From: Bin55 sp009840545
GTDB taxonomy: Bacteria > Pseudomonadota > Gammaproteobacteria > Pseudomonadales > Azotimanducaceae
DNA length: 64,000 nucleotides
Direction: 5' to 3'
Assembly (NCBI GenBank): GCA_965208815.1
Contig: OZ242357.1
Location: 1,922,001 to 1,986,000 of the forward strand
A program made the translations under genes and the position numbers. Positions 8,504-17,545 of this stretch are shown here, one piece after another (position 1 is the stretch's first letter; every line of letters begins with the position of its first letter). Below the pieces are notes generated by a model. That model saw only the letters and a program-made list of their open reading frames with translations, was not told where the DNA came from and did not search any database.

Positions 8504-9367
8504 ATGGCGTTCAAAGGAATAAAAGGCGCACAATTTGGCGTATCGATGTTCCCAACCGATTACGCAATTCAGCCGGCAGACTTAGCCCAAGCATTGGAGG
8601 AGCGTGGATTCGACAGCCTATTCTTCCCAGAACATACGCACATACCTGTTAGTCGAAAGACACCCTTTCCTGGAGGTGGAGATCTACCTAGACAGTATTG
8701 GCGCAGCCATGATCCTTTCGTAGCACTTGCCGTTTGCGCAGCAGTTACGAAGCGCCTTCGAATCGGCACTGGAATCTGTCTCTTGATTGAGAGGGACCCG
8801 ATTACCACAGCCAAGGAAGTCGCATCCCTAGATATGATCTCTGGTGGACGAGTCATCTTTGGCATTGGTGCTGGATGGAACCGCGAAGAGATGGAGAACC
8901 ATGGCGCGAGCTATTCAAATCGATGGGCCATCTTGCGCGAGAAGGTTTTGGCAATGCGGGAGATTTGGAGTTCTGACGAGGCGGAGTTTCATGGGGAGTA
9001 TGTGGATTTCGATCCAATTTGGTCATGGCCGAAACCCACTAGTCCCGAAGGACCTCCAGTGTGGATAGGTGCAAATTCCAAGTGGGTGTTCGATCGAATT
9101 GCAGACTACGCTGATGGATGGCTACCAATCGGTGGATTGGGGTCAGGAAGCATGGACAAGCTCGGCGAAGCATTGTCCAAACGAGGTCGCAAGATCGAAG
9201 ATGTGGACATAGCGTTGTTTGGAGCGTTTCCAGATATAGAAAACATCAAGGGGCGCATCGCTCAGGGTGTGGATGAGGTCGTATTCAATCTTCCTTCGTC
9301 CCCTAGAGACGAAGTGCTTCCTATCCTGGATCGCTACATGGACGTTATAGCGAAAGTCAAAAATTGA
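8504..9367 (+). CDS. LLM-class flavin/F420-dependent oxidoreductase
   Basis: A 287-residue TIM-barrel protein of the luciferase-like monooxygenase superfamily, close to the TIGR03619-type F420-dependent group. Motifs include GFDSLFFPEHTHIP near the N-terminus, RLRIGTGICLL, DMISGGRVIFGIGAGWNREE and RADGWLP-like ADYADGWLPIGG. The flavin type (FMN or F420) and the substrate cannot be decided from sequence alone, and gammaproteobacteria mostly lack F420. ATG 8504 is preceded by a good AAGGAGAG ribosome site. It appears to be monocistronic and is followed by a long hairpin. Confidence 0.88.
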   Translation: MAFKGIKGAQFGVSMFPTDYAIQPADLAQALEERGFDSLFFPEHTHIPVSRKTPFPGGGDLPRQYWRSHDPFVALAVCAAVTKRLRIGTGICLLIERDPITTAKEVASLDMISGGRVIFGIGAGWNREEMENHGASYSNRWAILREKVLAMREIWSSDEAEFHGEYVDFDPIWSWPKPTSPEGPPVWIGANSKWVFDRIADYADGWLPIGGLGSGSMDKLGEALSKRGRKIEDVDIALFGAFPDIENIKGRIAQGVDEVVFNLPSSPRDEVLPILDRYMDVIAKVKN

Positions 9368-9370
9368 CTC

Positions 9371-9408
9371 CTGGCAATACACACCTGGGCTTGGTGTGTG
9401 CTTGCCAG
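9371..9408 (+). terminator. Hairpin after the LLM oxidoreductase gene
   Basis: CTGGCAA (9371-9377) pairs with TTGCCAG (9402-9408) and ACACACC (9379-9385) with GGTGTGT (9393-9399), giving a 14-bp stem with a small internal loop. It starts 4 bases after the stop codon. No T-run follows, so it may be a terminator or an mRNA 3'-end stabiliser. Confidence 0.55.
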
Positions 9409-9453
9409 TGCTCCTAGACTAAGCATCTTTTCCCATCACGGGTTAGCAACCGA

Positions 9454-10356
9454 GTGAACGCCGAAGTTGCAATCAAAATCGACAAGGCAACCAAGAGTTA
9501 TGGCGAATTGGTTGCACTCAACCAAATCTCCCTATCCATTGCAGCGGGTTCCACTACAGCCTTTCTTGGTCCGAATGGAGCAGGAAAAACAACTCTTCTC
9601 CAGACGATCATGGGGTCGATCTCGATCGACTCAGGTCACATCTCGGTCTTTGACCATCTGCCCGGTTCCACTGGAGTGAGGTTGCGTTCGGGAGCAATGC
9701 TACAGGTGACAGGTGTTCCAGCAACATTGACGGTTCGAGAACACGTCGAACTATTTCGTTGTTACTACTTGAAACCATTGAATTTTCCAGACCTCATTCA
9801 CCTCGCGAACTTGACGGGGTTGGAGCGACGCAAGTACGGAACATTAAGCGGGGGCGAAAAACAGAGACTTCACTTCGCATTGGCTATTGCCGGTGATCCA
9901 GAATTGCTCTTTCTTGACGAGCCCACAGTGGCTATGGACGTAGAGACTCGTCTGTCGTTTTGGAATCAAGTTTCCGAGTTCGCCAAGAAGGATTGCACAG
10001 TCTTACTGAATACACACAACTTGGAGGAAGCAGAGTTTCTCGCTGACCGCATCATATTGATTGATCGGGGAGAAATCGTGGTCGATGCAACTCCTGAAAA
10101 CATTCGATCGATAATTGGTAGTTCTGTCGTGTCTGCAGTTACTAAGATTAGTGCAGAAAAACTCAAGCGATTGCCCGGTGTGCTTGACGTTCAAGTGATA
10201 GCGGACCGAGCAAAATTGATCGTCAGTTCGCCGGAAGAAACCGTTCGAGCATGGCTAGGTTTGGACTCCTCACTGTCCGGTCTGGAAGTCAAGTCTGCAC
10301 AACTGCAAGATGCATACCTTCACCTACTTGGACATGAGACCAGTCGTCGCACATGA
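9454..10356 (+). CDS. ABC transporter ATP-binding protein (CcmA/drug type)
   Basis: Cytoplasmic ATPase subunit of an ABC-2 type exporter, 300 residues. Walker A GPNGAGKT is at 39-46, the signature LSGGE at 131-135, Walker B with catalytic Glu in LLFLDEP (about 152-157) and the switch His188 in NTHNLEEAE. After residue 215 comes a C-terminal extension seen in drug-export ATPases. The start is GTG at 9454. It overlaps the next gene by 4 bases (ATGA), so ATPase and permease are translationally coupled. The substrate is unknown. Confidence 0.92.
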   Translation: MNAEVAIKIDKATKSYGELVALNQISLSIAAGSTTAFLGPNGAGKTTLLQTIMGSISIDSGHISVFDHLPGSTGVRLRSGAMLQVTGVPATLTVREHVELFRCYYLKPLNFPDLIHLANLTGLERRKYGTLSGGEKQRLHFALAIAGDPELLFLDEPTVAMDVETRLSFWNQVSEFAKKDCTVLLNTHNLEEAEFLADRIILIDRGEIVVDATPENIRSIIGSSVVSAVTKISAEKLKRLPGVLDVQVIADRAKLIVSSPEETVRAWLGLDSSLSGLEVKSAQLQDAYLHLLGHETSRRT

Positions 10357-11138
10357 GCGAAACCCACCGTCACACTCTGTCGCATCTGTTGCGGATTGCG
10401 TGTTACGAGTCGTGGTTGGAGTTCCTAAAGTGTCTCCGTATTCCTGCATTCTCAGTTTCTTTGTTCGTGTTCCCGGTGGGCATGTTCCTGTTCTTTGGAC
10501 TTGGCATGAAGTGGGAGCCAGCCCACATTCAGCACACACTCTATTGGGCCACGGCATCAAGTTGCATGGGAGTCATTGGAGTCGGCCTTTTTGGATTTGG
10601 GGTCTACGTGGCAACTGAACGGGGACAAGGCTGGCTACTGCTTAAGCGTGTAAGTCCTATGCCACCGCTCATGTACTTCCTAGCGAAGACCATGATGTCG
10701 ATTCTCTTCAGCTGCATAGTAGTAGCAGTGATTCTCTCGATCGCCTTGTCATCCGGTCAAGTCGTTACAAACGTTGAAACGGTTTTAAAGTTAATCGGAA
10801 TACTTGTACTAACAACTGTTCCGTTTTGTACTCTGGGTCTGGCAATCGCCTATTTGGTTGGGCCCAACTCAGCCCACGCAGTCATCAATGTTGTATATCT
10901 GCCTCAATTGTTTCTCGGTGGGATTGTTGTGCCCTACGAGTACTTACCAACTTATCTTCAAACGATCGCCTCAGTGCTACCTTCCTATCATTCTGTCCAA
11001 CTTGCATTCGGCGTAATAGACTCTGCAAGCCACCCGTCCTGGCTCTGGAATGTTCTTGTTCTCTCGTGCTATACGCTTCTGTTTGGTGCACTAGCAACAT
11101 ATCGCTATTACAAGGACGAAGGTCGAACCTATGGCTGA
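10353..11138 (+). CDS. ABC-2 type transporter permease
   Basis: Membrane subunit paired with the ATPase just upstream. The 261-residue protein has six hydrophobic segments, at about 29-50, 60-80, 103-130, 145-168, 175-200 and 227-247, the arrangement of ABC-2 permeases. The motif LPQLFLGGIVVPYEYLP near residue 185 resembles the conserved ABC-2 segment before the last helices. ATG 10353 overlaps the upstream stop codon. It overlaps the following serine hydrolase gene by 8 bases, which ties the three genes together. Confidence 0.9.
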   Translation: MSETHRHTLSHLLRIACYESWLEFLKCLRIPAFSVSLFVFPVGMFLFFGLGMKWEPAHIQHTLYWATASSCMGVIGVGLFGFGVYVATERGQGWLLLKRVSPMPPLMYFLAKTMMSILFSCIVVAVILSIALSSGQVVTNVETVLKLIGILVLTTVPFCTLGLAIAYLVGPNSAHAVINVVYLPQLFLGGIVVPYEYLPTYLQTIASVLPSYHSVQLAFGVIDSASHPSWLWNVLVLSCYTLLFGALATYRYYKDEGRTYG

Positions 11139-12828
11139 ATTGCATTCATCAACAACTCCAAGAAAGCTCCGAGTCTCTCGATACTTCTCTCCGTTTCTAG
11201 CCACCTACTTGATTGGTGCTGTGACTCTAGCAAGTGACGCCAATCCCTACGCACCGCTTGACGAACCCGCGACACTACCGCTTGAAGGAACCATCAAGAT
11301 CATCGGAACAGACTTGGTGGTTGTCGACCATCACAAGGACTCGTGGTTGCCATCTACGGGACCGACCCTTCCGGTAATGGAATTCGATGTAGTTACAGTT
11401 GGTCGTTCAGTCGTTCCCCGACCTCGTTCTCTTCAGATCACGACACACTTTCTCTTTGACTACATTGTCAGCCCCGGGAAGTCGTGGTCTGACGGCGACC
11501 AAAACTGGGCGAGCCTTCCGTTCACTTTGATTCATCGCTGGGTGAGCTGTACCCACAATGGCTTACTGAAGTTTCGATTTGACGAGACTCAAATCGATCA
11601 GGCCTCGATCCGAATCGACCAGGAAACCTGCCACTTTCACAAGTTCGACATGAACGGAGACGTGCGCGTCGAGTTTGTCCTCAATTCTGTCGATGACTCA
11701 GCAGACATTCAGCAACAATTTCTTGAGGAGACTGAGAACCGATTGACGATAGCGTCGTTCGAAGAATTCACGGCTAAGTATGAAGTCAATGCAGAAGACT
11801 TCCTAAGCGGATTGCCTCTGGACGATGATTTAGCCGTAGCGGGAATCTTCTTTGAGGGAGTCCACTACAGAACCGATTGCAGGACGCGCAGCGAACCGTA
11901 TCCATATTGCGATCACATGCTACTAACTTCGTTCTCGACAGCAAAGTCCGTATACCCACCCCTCGTACTCATGCACCTTTCTCTGGGCAAGGAAACACCC
12001 GTAAACGATGAGTACGTATTCGCCTACTTGCCGGAAGCTGAAGACTCTCCCGGAATTTGGGACAACGTGACCTTTGACCATTTAGTTGACATGACGTCCG
12101 GCAACTTCGAGGTGGATTCGCCTTTGCTCGATCCGGCCCCGGGAAACTTCTATGGTCTGATTGACTCTGCCGCAAAACTTGAAGAGGCATTGTCTTGGGA
12201 AAACGGCGCGGAAGCCGGAACTCGCTTCATCTACCAAACTGCAGATACATACATTCTCGTGACGGCACTGGATCGGTTCCTGCAAACCAATGATTACGGC
12301 TATAGTGACTCGTTTGCGTTCGTAACCGATCGCATATACAGTCAGCTGCAACTTTCTCCCGGAGTCTTGGCAACCCGTCGAACCAATGAAGCCGATCAAG
12401 TAAATACGGGAAGAGCATATGGTGGATACGGTATGTGGTGGGACACTGACTCTATAGTTAAGCTCGCCAAGTTCATGTTGCTGGATGATGGAATGGTTGA
12501 CGAAGAATTGTTGCTCGAAACATCGAATTTGGACGCCACACTGCAAAGACTCGCCTCGGATCGGGGTGTCGACACACGAGTCGGGGGATGGAGATACAAC
12601 AACGGCATGTGGGCTATTCCTGCTCACGACTTCGTCGATGACTTGGAGGACTGTGAGACTTGGGTGCCAAACATGAGCGGGTTGTCCGGTGTACGGGTCT
12701 TTCTCATGCCGAACGGATTGATCTTCTATTACTTCAACGATGCTGTGCTGTTTCCATTCCAACCTGCAATTTCTGCTTCCAATCGAGTCAGTTCGATGTG
12801 TACAAGTGACTCAGAGGAGAACCCTTAA
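11131..12828 (+). CDS. Serine hydrolase, beta-lactamase/penicillin-binding-like
   Basis: A 565-residue protein with a hydrophobic N-terminal segment (about residues 17-34) that is probably a signal peptide or anchor. Residues 35-240 form an unassigned domain. The C-terminal half is a class-C beta-lactamase-type serine hydrolase: the S-x-x-K motif is Ser269-Thr-Ala-Lys272 in TSFSTAKS, followed by the FDHLVDMTSG segment typical of this family. The usual Tyr-x-Asn appears as YQT, and GLSG near 523 may replace the KTG/HxG box. It could be a peptidase, esterase or amidase. The 8-base overlap with the permease gene suggests that it acts on, or protects against, the exported substrate (inference). 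Confidence 0.82.
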   Translation: MAELHSSTTPRKLRVSRYFSPFLATYLIGAVTLASDANPYAPLDEPATLPLEGTIKIIGTDLVVVDHHKDSWLPSTGPTLPVMEFDVVTVGRSVVPRPRSLQITTHFLFDYIVSPGKSWSDGDQNWASLPFTLIHRWVSCTHNGLLKFRFDETQIDQASIRIDQETCHFHKFDMNGDVRVEFVLNSVDDSADIQQQFLEETENRLTIASFEEFTAKYEVNAEDFLSGLPLDDDLAVAGIFFEGVHYRTDCRTRSEPYPYCDHMLLTSFSTAKSVYPPLVLMHLSLGKETPVNDEYVFAYLPEAEDSPGIWDNVTFDHLVDMTSGNFEVDSPLLDPAPGNFYGLIDSAAKLEEALSWENGAEAGTRFIYQTADTYILVTALDRFLQTNDYGYSDSFAFVTDRIYSQLQLSPGVLATRRTNEADQVNTGRAYGGYGMWWDTDSIVKLAKFMLLDDGMVDEELLLETSNLDATLQRLASDRGVDTRVGGWRYNNGMWAIPAHDFVDDLEDCETWVPNMSGLSGVRVFLMPNGLIFYYFNDAVLFPFQPAISASNRVSSMCTSDSEENP

Positions 12829-13026
12829 TTGGATCTCAGCGTCACAGAAAGGGTTTCGTTCCTATAGAGCTTGCATTGGCATGGTAAGCTAGACTCGGAT
12901 GGAGGATTAGTGTGCATGGTTCATTGAACTTGTTGGTCGAGAGGTGTGCCAACCAAGCACATCAAGTCTATGCGTTTCCAATTCGCGATCCTATAAAGAT
13001 ATCTCGCATGAACTAGGCTTCTCTGT

Positions 13027-15474
13027 ATGCAAGACAGTTTCGATCTTCGGGAAACCGAACTCAGAGCTTCACGAGCCCTTCCGATATTTGGTCCTGGCGA
13101 ACTTCCGCCGGAAAAAATGGCAAGAGTCAGCGACGACGAAAGCGGTTTTATCGATGTTCTAAAGCTGTTTCTCCGTTCATGGCCTTTCATTCGCCCACAG
13201 CTGCTAGGACGTTGGTTTACGCCTGGCGAAGGCATGGGAGACGAAGTTGCAGACAATGTCGCTGGATCGGGTTTCCGATTTGGATATGCTCCGTTTCTTG
13301 TCATAGTCATCGCTCTGATCGGCCCTCTTTCTGGATGGGTTGAGCCGTCGTTGGGATGGCCGATGATCCTGCTTTATGCTCCCGTAGCCGCATTGTGCCT
13401 TTCGATGTTTGTTATGACTTATTCAAGAGGTCGTACACAATCGATAGGAGCGCTATTGGCCGTCCTATCCGGTTTCTTCGTGAACTTGAACGCAATGTTG
13501 CTGATCGAGGGTTGGTGGGACGGTTTCTATGGAGTTGCCGTTACGGTATCCGCCGCTCTCGGTTGGATGGTTCAATATCGGCTCAGGGGCGGATTGTTCG
13601 AAATTCGTTTGCGACTCGGCACACACCTGTGCTATTACTATCTGGTCGTATTCACACAAGCGACAATAGGGTTTTTCTTTGGTCTCATTATAGCGGACTT
13701 GCTGAATCAGAGTATCTTGCAGGGGGAACCCCTTGCTCCTGGACTCAGCAAGACATTGGGGCTTCCTGAACTCTCCTCAGAGGCTAGAGCCGCCCTTTCT
13801 ACCGAAGAACGGATAGATCTCCTATACCTGTATATTCAGCTGGAAGTAATTTTGTTGCTTGCAAATACATTTATAGGGTACGCCAACGGTTACTATCGAA
13901 TGTGGATCTTGCAACGAATCAATCAAGATCTACGAATAGCGCTTGTTGAAAGATGGCATCAACTCTCAATTAGCTACCACAGTGATCATAGGACGGGAGA
14001 TTCGATCTTTCGAATCTACCAAGATAGTGCCATGGTTACGAATGTGATTGGACAGCTAGTCGACGCATCTCGCTCGGTCATTAACTACTTCGTCGCTGTG
14101 TTTCTCGTAAGCTTGCTCAGTCCATGGATAGGTCTTTTTGCTGCGCTGCTGGTTGTTCCCGCATTGACCTGGGCTCATATTGCCATGCCAAGAGTACGCG
14201 TCCGCTCACTGGTCTACCGGGCATCCACGTCAGATGTCACGTCGAATGTGCAAGAGGCGTTTAGTGCCATTAAATTGATCAAGGCATTTGGAACATCGGA
14301 TCGAGTGCAAAAGAAATTTGAGCGTGACTCAATCATTGCTTTCAACGCCGCTTACCGTGTCAGAAACCTCATAGCGTTGATCACGATCGTGATGTTTACT
14401 GCTACCGCCTGCTTCATGATCTTGGGCGAAACCATGATGGCTTATTGGGCATTTCAGGAATCGAGTACTTGGGCTCTCGACCTAATCGCTCTTGTCGGCG
14501 TCAGCTTTGTGGTCTGGAACCTCGCGAGTTTTCGTTGGTCAAGTGGGCAATTCCGTAGCGCAGCAAATAACCTTCGGGGACTGTTGCGCAATTGGATGAC
14601 AGCACAGGACATGGCGATGGGCCTCCGACGGGTGTTTGACATATTGGATATCGAGCCTGACATTCAGGATAAACCTGACGCAGTTCCGCTTACCCAGTTC
14701 AATAACGACATAGCGTTTTCCAATGTGAGTTTTCGCTACGAACACGACCGGCCTGTACTGAATGATGTTTCATTCAGTGCAGAACGCGGATCCGTTACCG
14801 CAATTATCGGTCCTACCGGCTCGGGCAAAAGTACGCTCATGGCTCTCCTCTTGCGTTTGTTCAATCCAGATTCAGGCACGATCAGCATCGACGGAAAGGA
14901 CATTCGAGACTACTCATTACAGACGTTGAGAGGAAAAATCGCCATTGCATTACAGGAAAACCTGTTGTTTGGAATGTCGGTCCGAGACAACATTCGATAC
15001 GTTGCTCCCAACGCAACTGACGAACAAGTGCAGGAATCATTACGAATCGCTGCTGTAGACGAATACGTCACTGGGCTTCCTAACGGATTGGACACAGTGC
15101 TATCGGACCGCGGAGGCAAGCTCTCGACGGGACAACGACAAAGGTTGTCTATCGCTCGAGCAATTATTAGAGATGCTCCGATACTCGTCCTCGACGAACC
15201 GACAGCAGCTTTGGATGCAGCCACTGAACACAAGGTCATGCAGAATCTAATTGGGTGGGTAAAGGACGATGAAGACCAGGAGGGACGTGCGATCTTCTTG
15301 ATTACACACCGCATCTCAACGATTCGTCAAGCAGACAACATTTTGTACTTGCAAGACGGCAAGATCATTGAAAGCGGAAACCACGACGAACTCATGCGAT
15401 TACCCGAAGGACGCTACCGGACATTCGTAGAGACTGAGTCCAACCTTACCAACGTATCAGGAAGGTCAGCGTAA
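13027..15474 (+). CDS. ABC exporter half-transporter with extra N-terminal membrane domain
   Basis: An 815-residue fused membrane and ATPase protein. Residues 80-190 contain about four extra hydrophobic segments not found in standard exporters. The usual six-helix domain covers about 195-500 and the ATPase about 555-800. Walker A GPTGSGKS is at 595-602, the signature is LSTGQ at 699-703 (not LSGGQ), Walker B ends in Asp723-Glu724 and the switch His is 761. The stop codon overlaps the next gene's ATG by one base, so the two most likely form a heterodimeric exporter. The substrate is unknown; PhyH and acyltransferase genes downstream suggest a lipid or natural product (inference). Confidence 0.9.
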   Translation: MQDSFDLRETELRASRALPIFGPGELPPEKMARVSDDESGFIDVLKLFLRSWPFIRPQLLGRWFTPGEGMGDEVADNVAGSGFRFGYAPFLVIVIALIGPLSGWVEPSLGWPMILLYAPVAALCLSMFVMTYSRGRTQSIGALLAVLSGFFVNLNAMLLIEGWWDGFYGVAVTVSAALGWMVQYRLRGGLFEIRLRLGTHLCYYYLVVFTQATIGFFFGLIIADLLNQSILQGEPLAPGLSKTLGLPELSSEARAALSTEERIDLLYLYIQLEVILLLANTFIGYANGYYRMWILQRINQDLRIALVERWHQLSISYHSDHRTGDSIFRIYQDSAMVTNVIGQLVDASRSVINYFVAVFLVSLLSPWIGLFAALLVVPALTWAHIAMPRVRVRSLVYRASTSDVTSNVQEAFSAIKLIKAFGTSDRVQKKFERDSIIAFNAAYRVRNLIALITIVMFTATACFMILGETMMAYWAFQESSTWALDLIALVGVSFVVWNLASFRWSSGQFRSAANNLRGLLRNWMTAQDMAMGLRRVFDILDIEPDIQDKPDAVPLTQFNNDIAFSNVSFRYEHDRPVLNDVSFSAERGSVTAIIGPTGSGKSTLMALLLRLFNPDSGTISIDGKDIRDYSLQTLRGKIAIALQENLLFGMSVRDNIRYVAPNATDEQVQESLRIAAVDEYVTGLPNGLDTVLSDRGGKLSTGQRQRLSIARAIIRDAPILVLDEPTAALDAATEHKVMQNLIGWVKDDEDQEGRAIFLITHRISTIRQADNILYLQDGKIIESGNHDELMRLPEGRYRTFVETESNLTNVSGRSA

Positions 15475-17528
15475 TGGCGGAACCGAACCAATCCCAAATT
15501 CGCCGGAAATCGCTTCGCGAGCGAGAAGCTGAACTCGACGCACGGTCGAGCGGACTAGACACTCGGACTGATATTGGTGCTGCCGAAGCCTTTGGAATTA
15601 TCGTCAGGGCGTCAAAGTACATCGGGCTGTTCTGGGGTAGATATCTTGCAAAGTTTTTTCTGAAACTAGGCTCTTATGCTCTGCCGTTGGCTCTTCTTCC
15701 ATGGCCGCTCAAAGTTCTAACAGATCATGTAATCCTGAGGATTCCCATTTCTGAGGCATCCGGATACCCCAGTTATGTCATGCCTTTCGTCTCCGCACTC
15801 GAGTTTGCGACGCCAATTGAAATAGTCATTTGGTTTGCAGTGGTCGGAGTGGTCTTCATCGTGTTCATCGGCTCATATACACAAGGATTTGAGGATGAAG
15901 TCGACGCGGGTCTGGCACAAGGTCACGACTATGCAACACAAGTCGAAAACCATATGCATGGTGGACACAGTACTGCTGGCGGACTGTACGGATGGGCTGA
16001 GTTCAAACTGCACATGCGATTGAACCAGTCTTTGAACCACACTCTGCGTTCAAATTTGTTCGCGCGTATCACTTCGTTCTCAATGACGAAACTCGAAGAA
16101 CAGAGGATCGGAGACTCCATTTATCGAGTGATGTACGACACACCACAAATCAATGAGATCTTCTACGAAGTAACTCACACTCCGATCATGTCGACCATTC
16201 TGTTCCTTCAGGCGTACTTCACGCTGATGGATGCTTATCCAAGCGTTCCGGAAGTGGCGATTCTTACTGTAATAATTTTTCCTGCGTGGGCCCTAATCTC
16301 AAGCTTGTTTAGTCGGATAGTGCGACGTCGAGGTCAAGCAGCCCGAGCAGCAGGAGCGATAACAACAGCCACGATCGAAGAAGGCATGGACAACGTCCTC
16401 GCGGTACAGAGCTTAGGAGGAAACACAGAAGAAAAAGGTAGGTTTGACAGCGACAGCAAGGAGTCCTTTTCTCGCTTCCGAAGGGTCACACTCCTTTGGT
16501 ACGTCATCATTGGCTTAAGTGGCGTCTTGAGCCATTTGACCTATTTGGCATTCTCTTTCTATCTCATATGGAAAGTGATTCATGGCGAACTGACACCAGG
16601 AGATGTAGTCGCGCTGGGTCTATTTTTCGGCTACCTCCGAGGACCAGCAATGGCGCTTGGATGGCTTTGGATTCGATTCATGGATAACGTTGCGGCTATG
16701 CGACGTGTGTTTGCGTTTATGGATATAGAACCCGAAGCTGACATGGGGAGCATAAGGCTTGGGAAAATCTCCAAGGGCATAGAAGTGAAGGGTGCAGGTC
16801 TTGAGTACCCCGATGGAAGGCGTGCCTTGAAGAGTATTGATTTGCGAGCGAATGTTGGTGAAATTGTCGCGTTTGTAGGTCCGACTGGGGCTGGAAAGAC
16901 AAGCCTGGCTTACTTGATTCCCCGCTACCACAAGGCAACCGAGGGTGAGGTCCTTATTGACGGTGAGAACGTAGATCACGTTACTCTAGACAGCTTACGA
17001 AGCCAAATTACCTACGTATTTCAGGAGACTCAGTTGTTCTCGGAGTCAATTCGAGACAACATCTGCTATGGAAACCCAGATGCATCGCAAGATGAAGTAG
17101 AAAGAGTTGCTAAGATCGCAGGAATACACGATTTCATTGTGTCCCTACCGGAAGGGTACGAGACTAGACTCGGAGCCACGACCGCAAGTCGACTCTCTGT
17201 CGGACAAAAACAGAGAATTTCCATTGCTCGAGGACTCATCCGCGATTCTCGAATTTTGATTCTGGACGAGCCAACATCAGCGCTAGATCCCGAAACGGAA
17301 GAACACCTGGTCAATTCTTTGCATGAAGCAGCAAAAGATCGGCTTGTAATAATCATTGCTCACAGGCTCTCCACGATTGCCCAATCTGACAAGATCGTCT
17401 TTCTTGAAGACGGTACCATCCAAGAACAAGGAAGTCATGAGGAGCTTCTCAATCGACCGGGCGGTCATTACCGACGATTTGTCGACCTTCAAACCACAGG
17501 TGCGTCCGAAGGCGGCGCAGCGAGCTAG
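15474..17528 (+). CDS. ABC exporter half-transporter, partner of the upstream gene
   Basis: A 684-residue membrane-ATPase fusion. A charged 40-residue N-terminus precedes the six-helix domain (about 45-400). An insertion at about 145-175, between the first helices, is rich in His, Gly and Met (NHMHGGHSTAGG) and could be periplasmic and metal-binding (inference). Walker A GPTGAGKT is at 469-476, the signature is LSVGQ at 574-578, and Walker B carries Asp598-Glu599 with the switch His in IAHRLST. Both partners keep the catalytic Glu, so neither ATP site is obviously dead. Coupled to the upstream gene by TAATG and 17 bases before the PhyH gene. Confidence 0.9.
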   Translation: MAEPNQSQIRRKSLREREAELDARSSGLDTRTDIGAAEAFGIIVRASKYIGLFWGRYLAKFFLKLGSYALPLALLPWPLKVLTDHVILRIPISEASGYPSYVMPFVSALEFATPIEIVIWFAVVGVVFIVFIGSYTQGFEDEVDAGLAQGHDYATQVENHMHGGHSTAGGLYGWAEFKLHMRLNQSLNHTLRSNLFARITSFSMTKLEEQRIGDSIYRVMYDTPQINEIFYEVTHTPIMSTILFLQAYFTLMDAYPSVPEVAILTVIIFPAWALISSLFSRIVRRRGQAARAAGAITTATIEEGMDNVLAVQSLGGNTEEKGRFDSDSKESFSRFRRVTLLWYVIIGLSGVLSHLTYLAFSFYLIWKVIHGELTPGDVVALGLFFGYLRGPAMALGWLWIRFMDNVAAMRRVFAFMDIEPEADMGSIRLGKISKGIEVKGAGLEYPDGRRALKSIDLRANVGEIVAFVGPTGAGKTSLAYLIPRYHKATEGEVLIDGENVDHVTLDSLRSQITYVFQETQLFSESIRDNICYGNPDASQDEVERVAKIAGIHDFIVSLPEGYETRLGATTASRLSVGQKQRISIARGLIRDSRILILDEPTSALDPETEEHLVNSLHEAAKDRLVIIIAHRLSTIAQSDKIVFLEDGTIQEQGSHEELLNRPGGHYRRFVDLQTTGASEGGAAS

Positions 17529-17545
17529 TTCGTTTCTATTTCGAA

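Noticed and set aside
12082..12762. A 226-codon minus-strand frame within the serine hydrolase gene
   Set aside because: Antisense shadow of a gene with clear motifs; no start site and no recognisable product.
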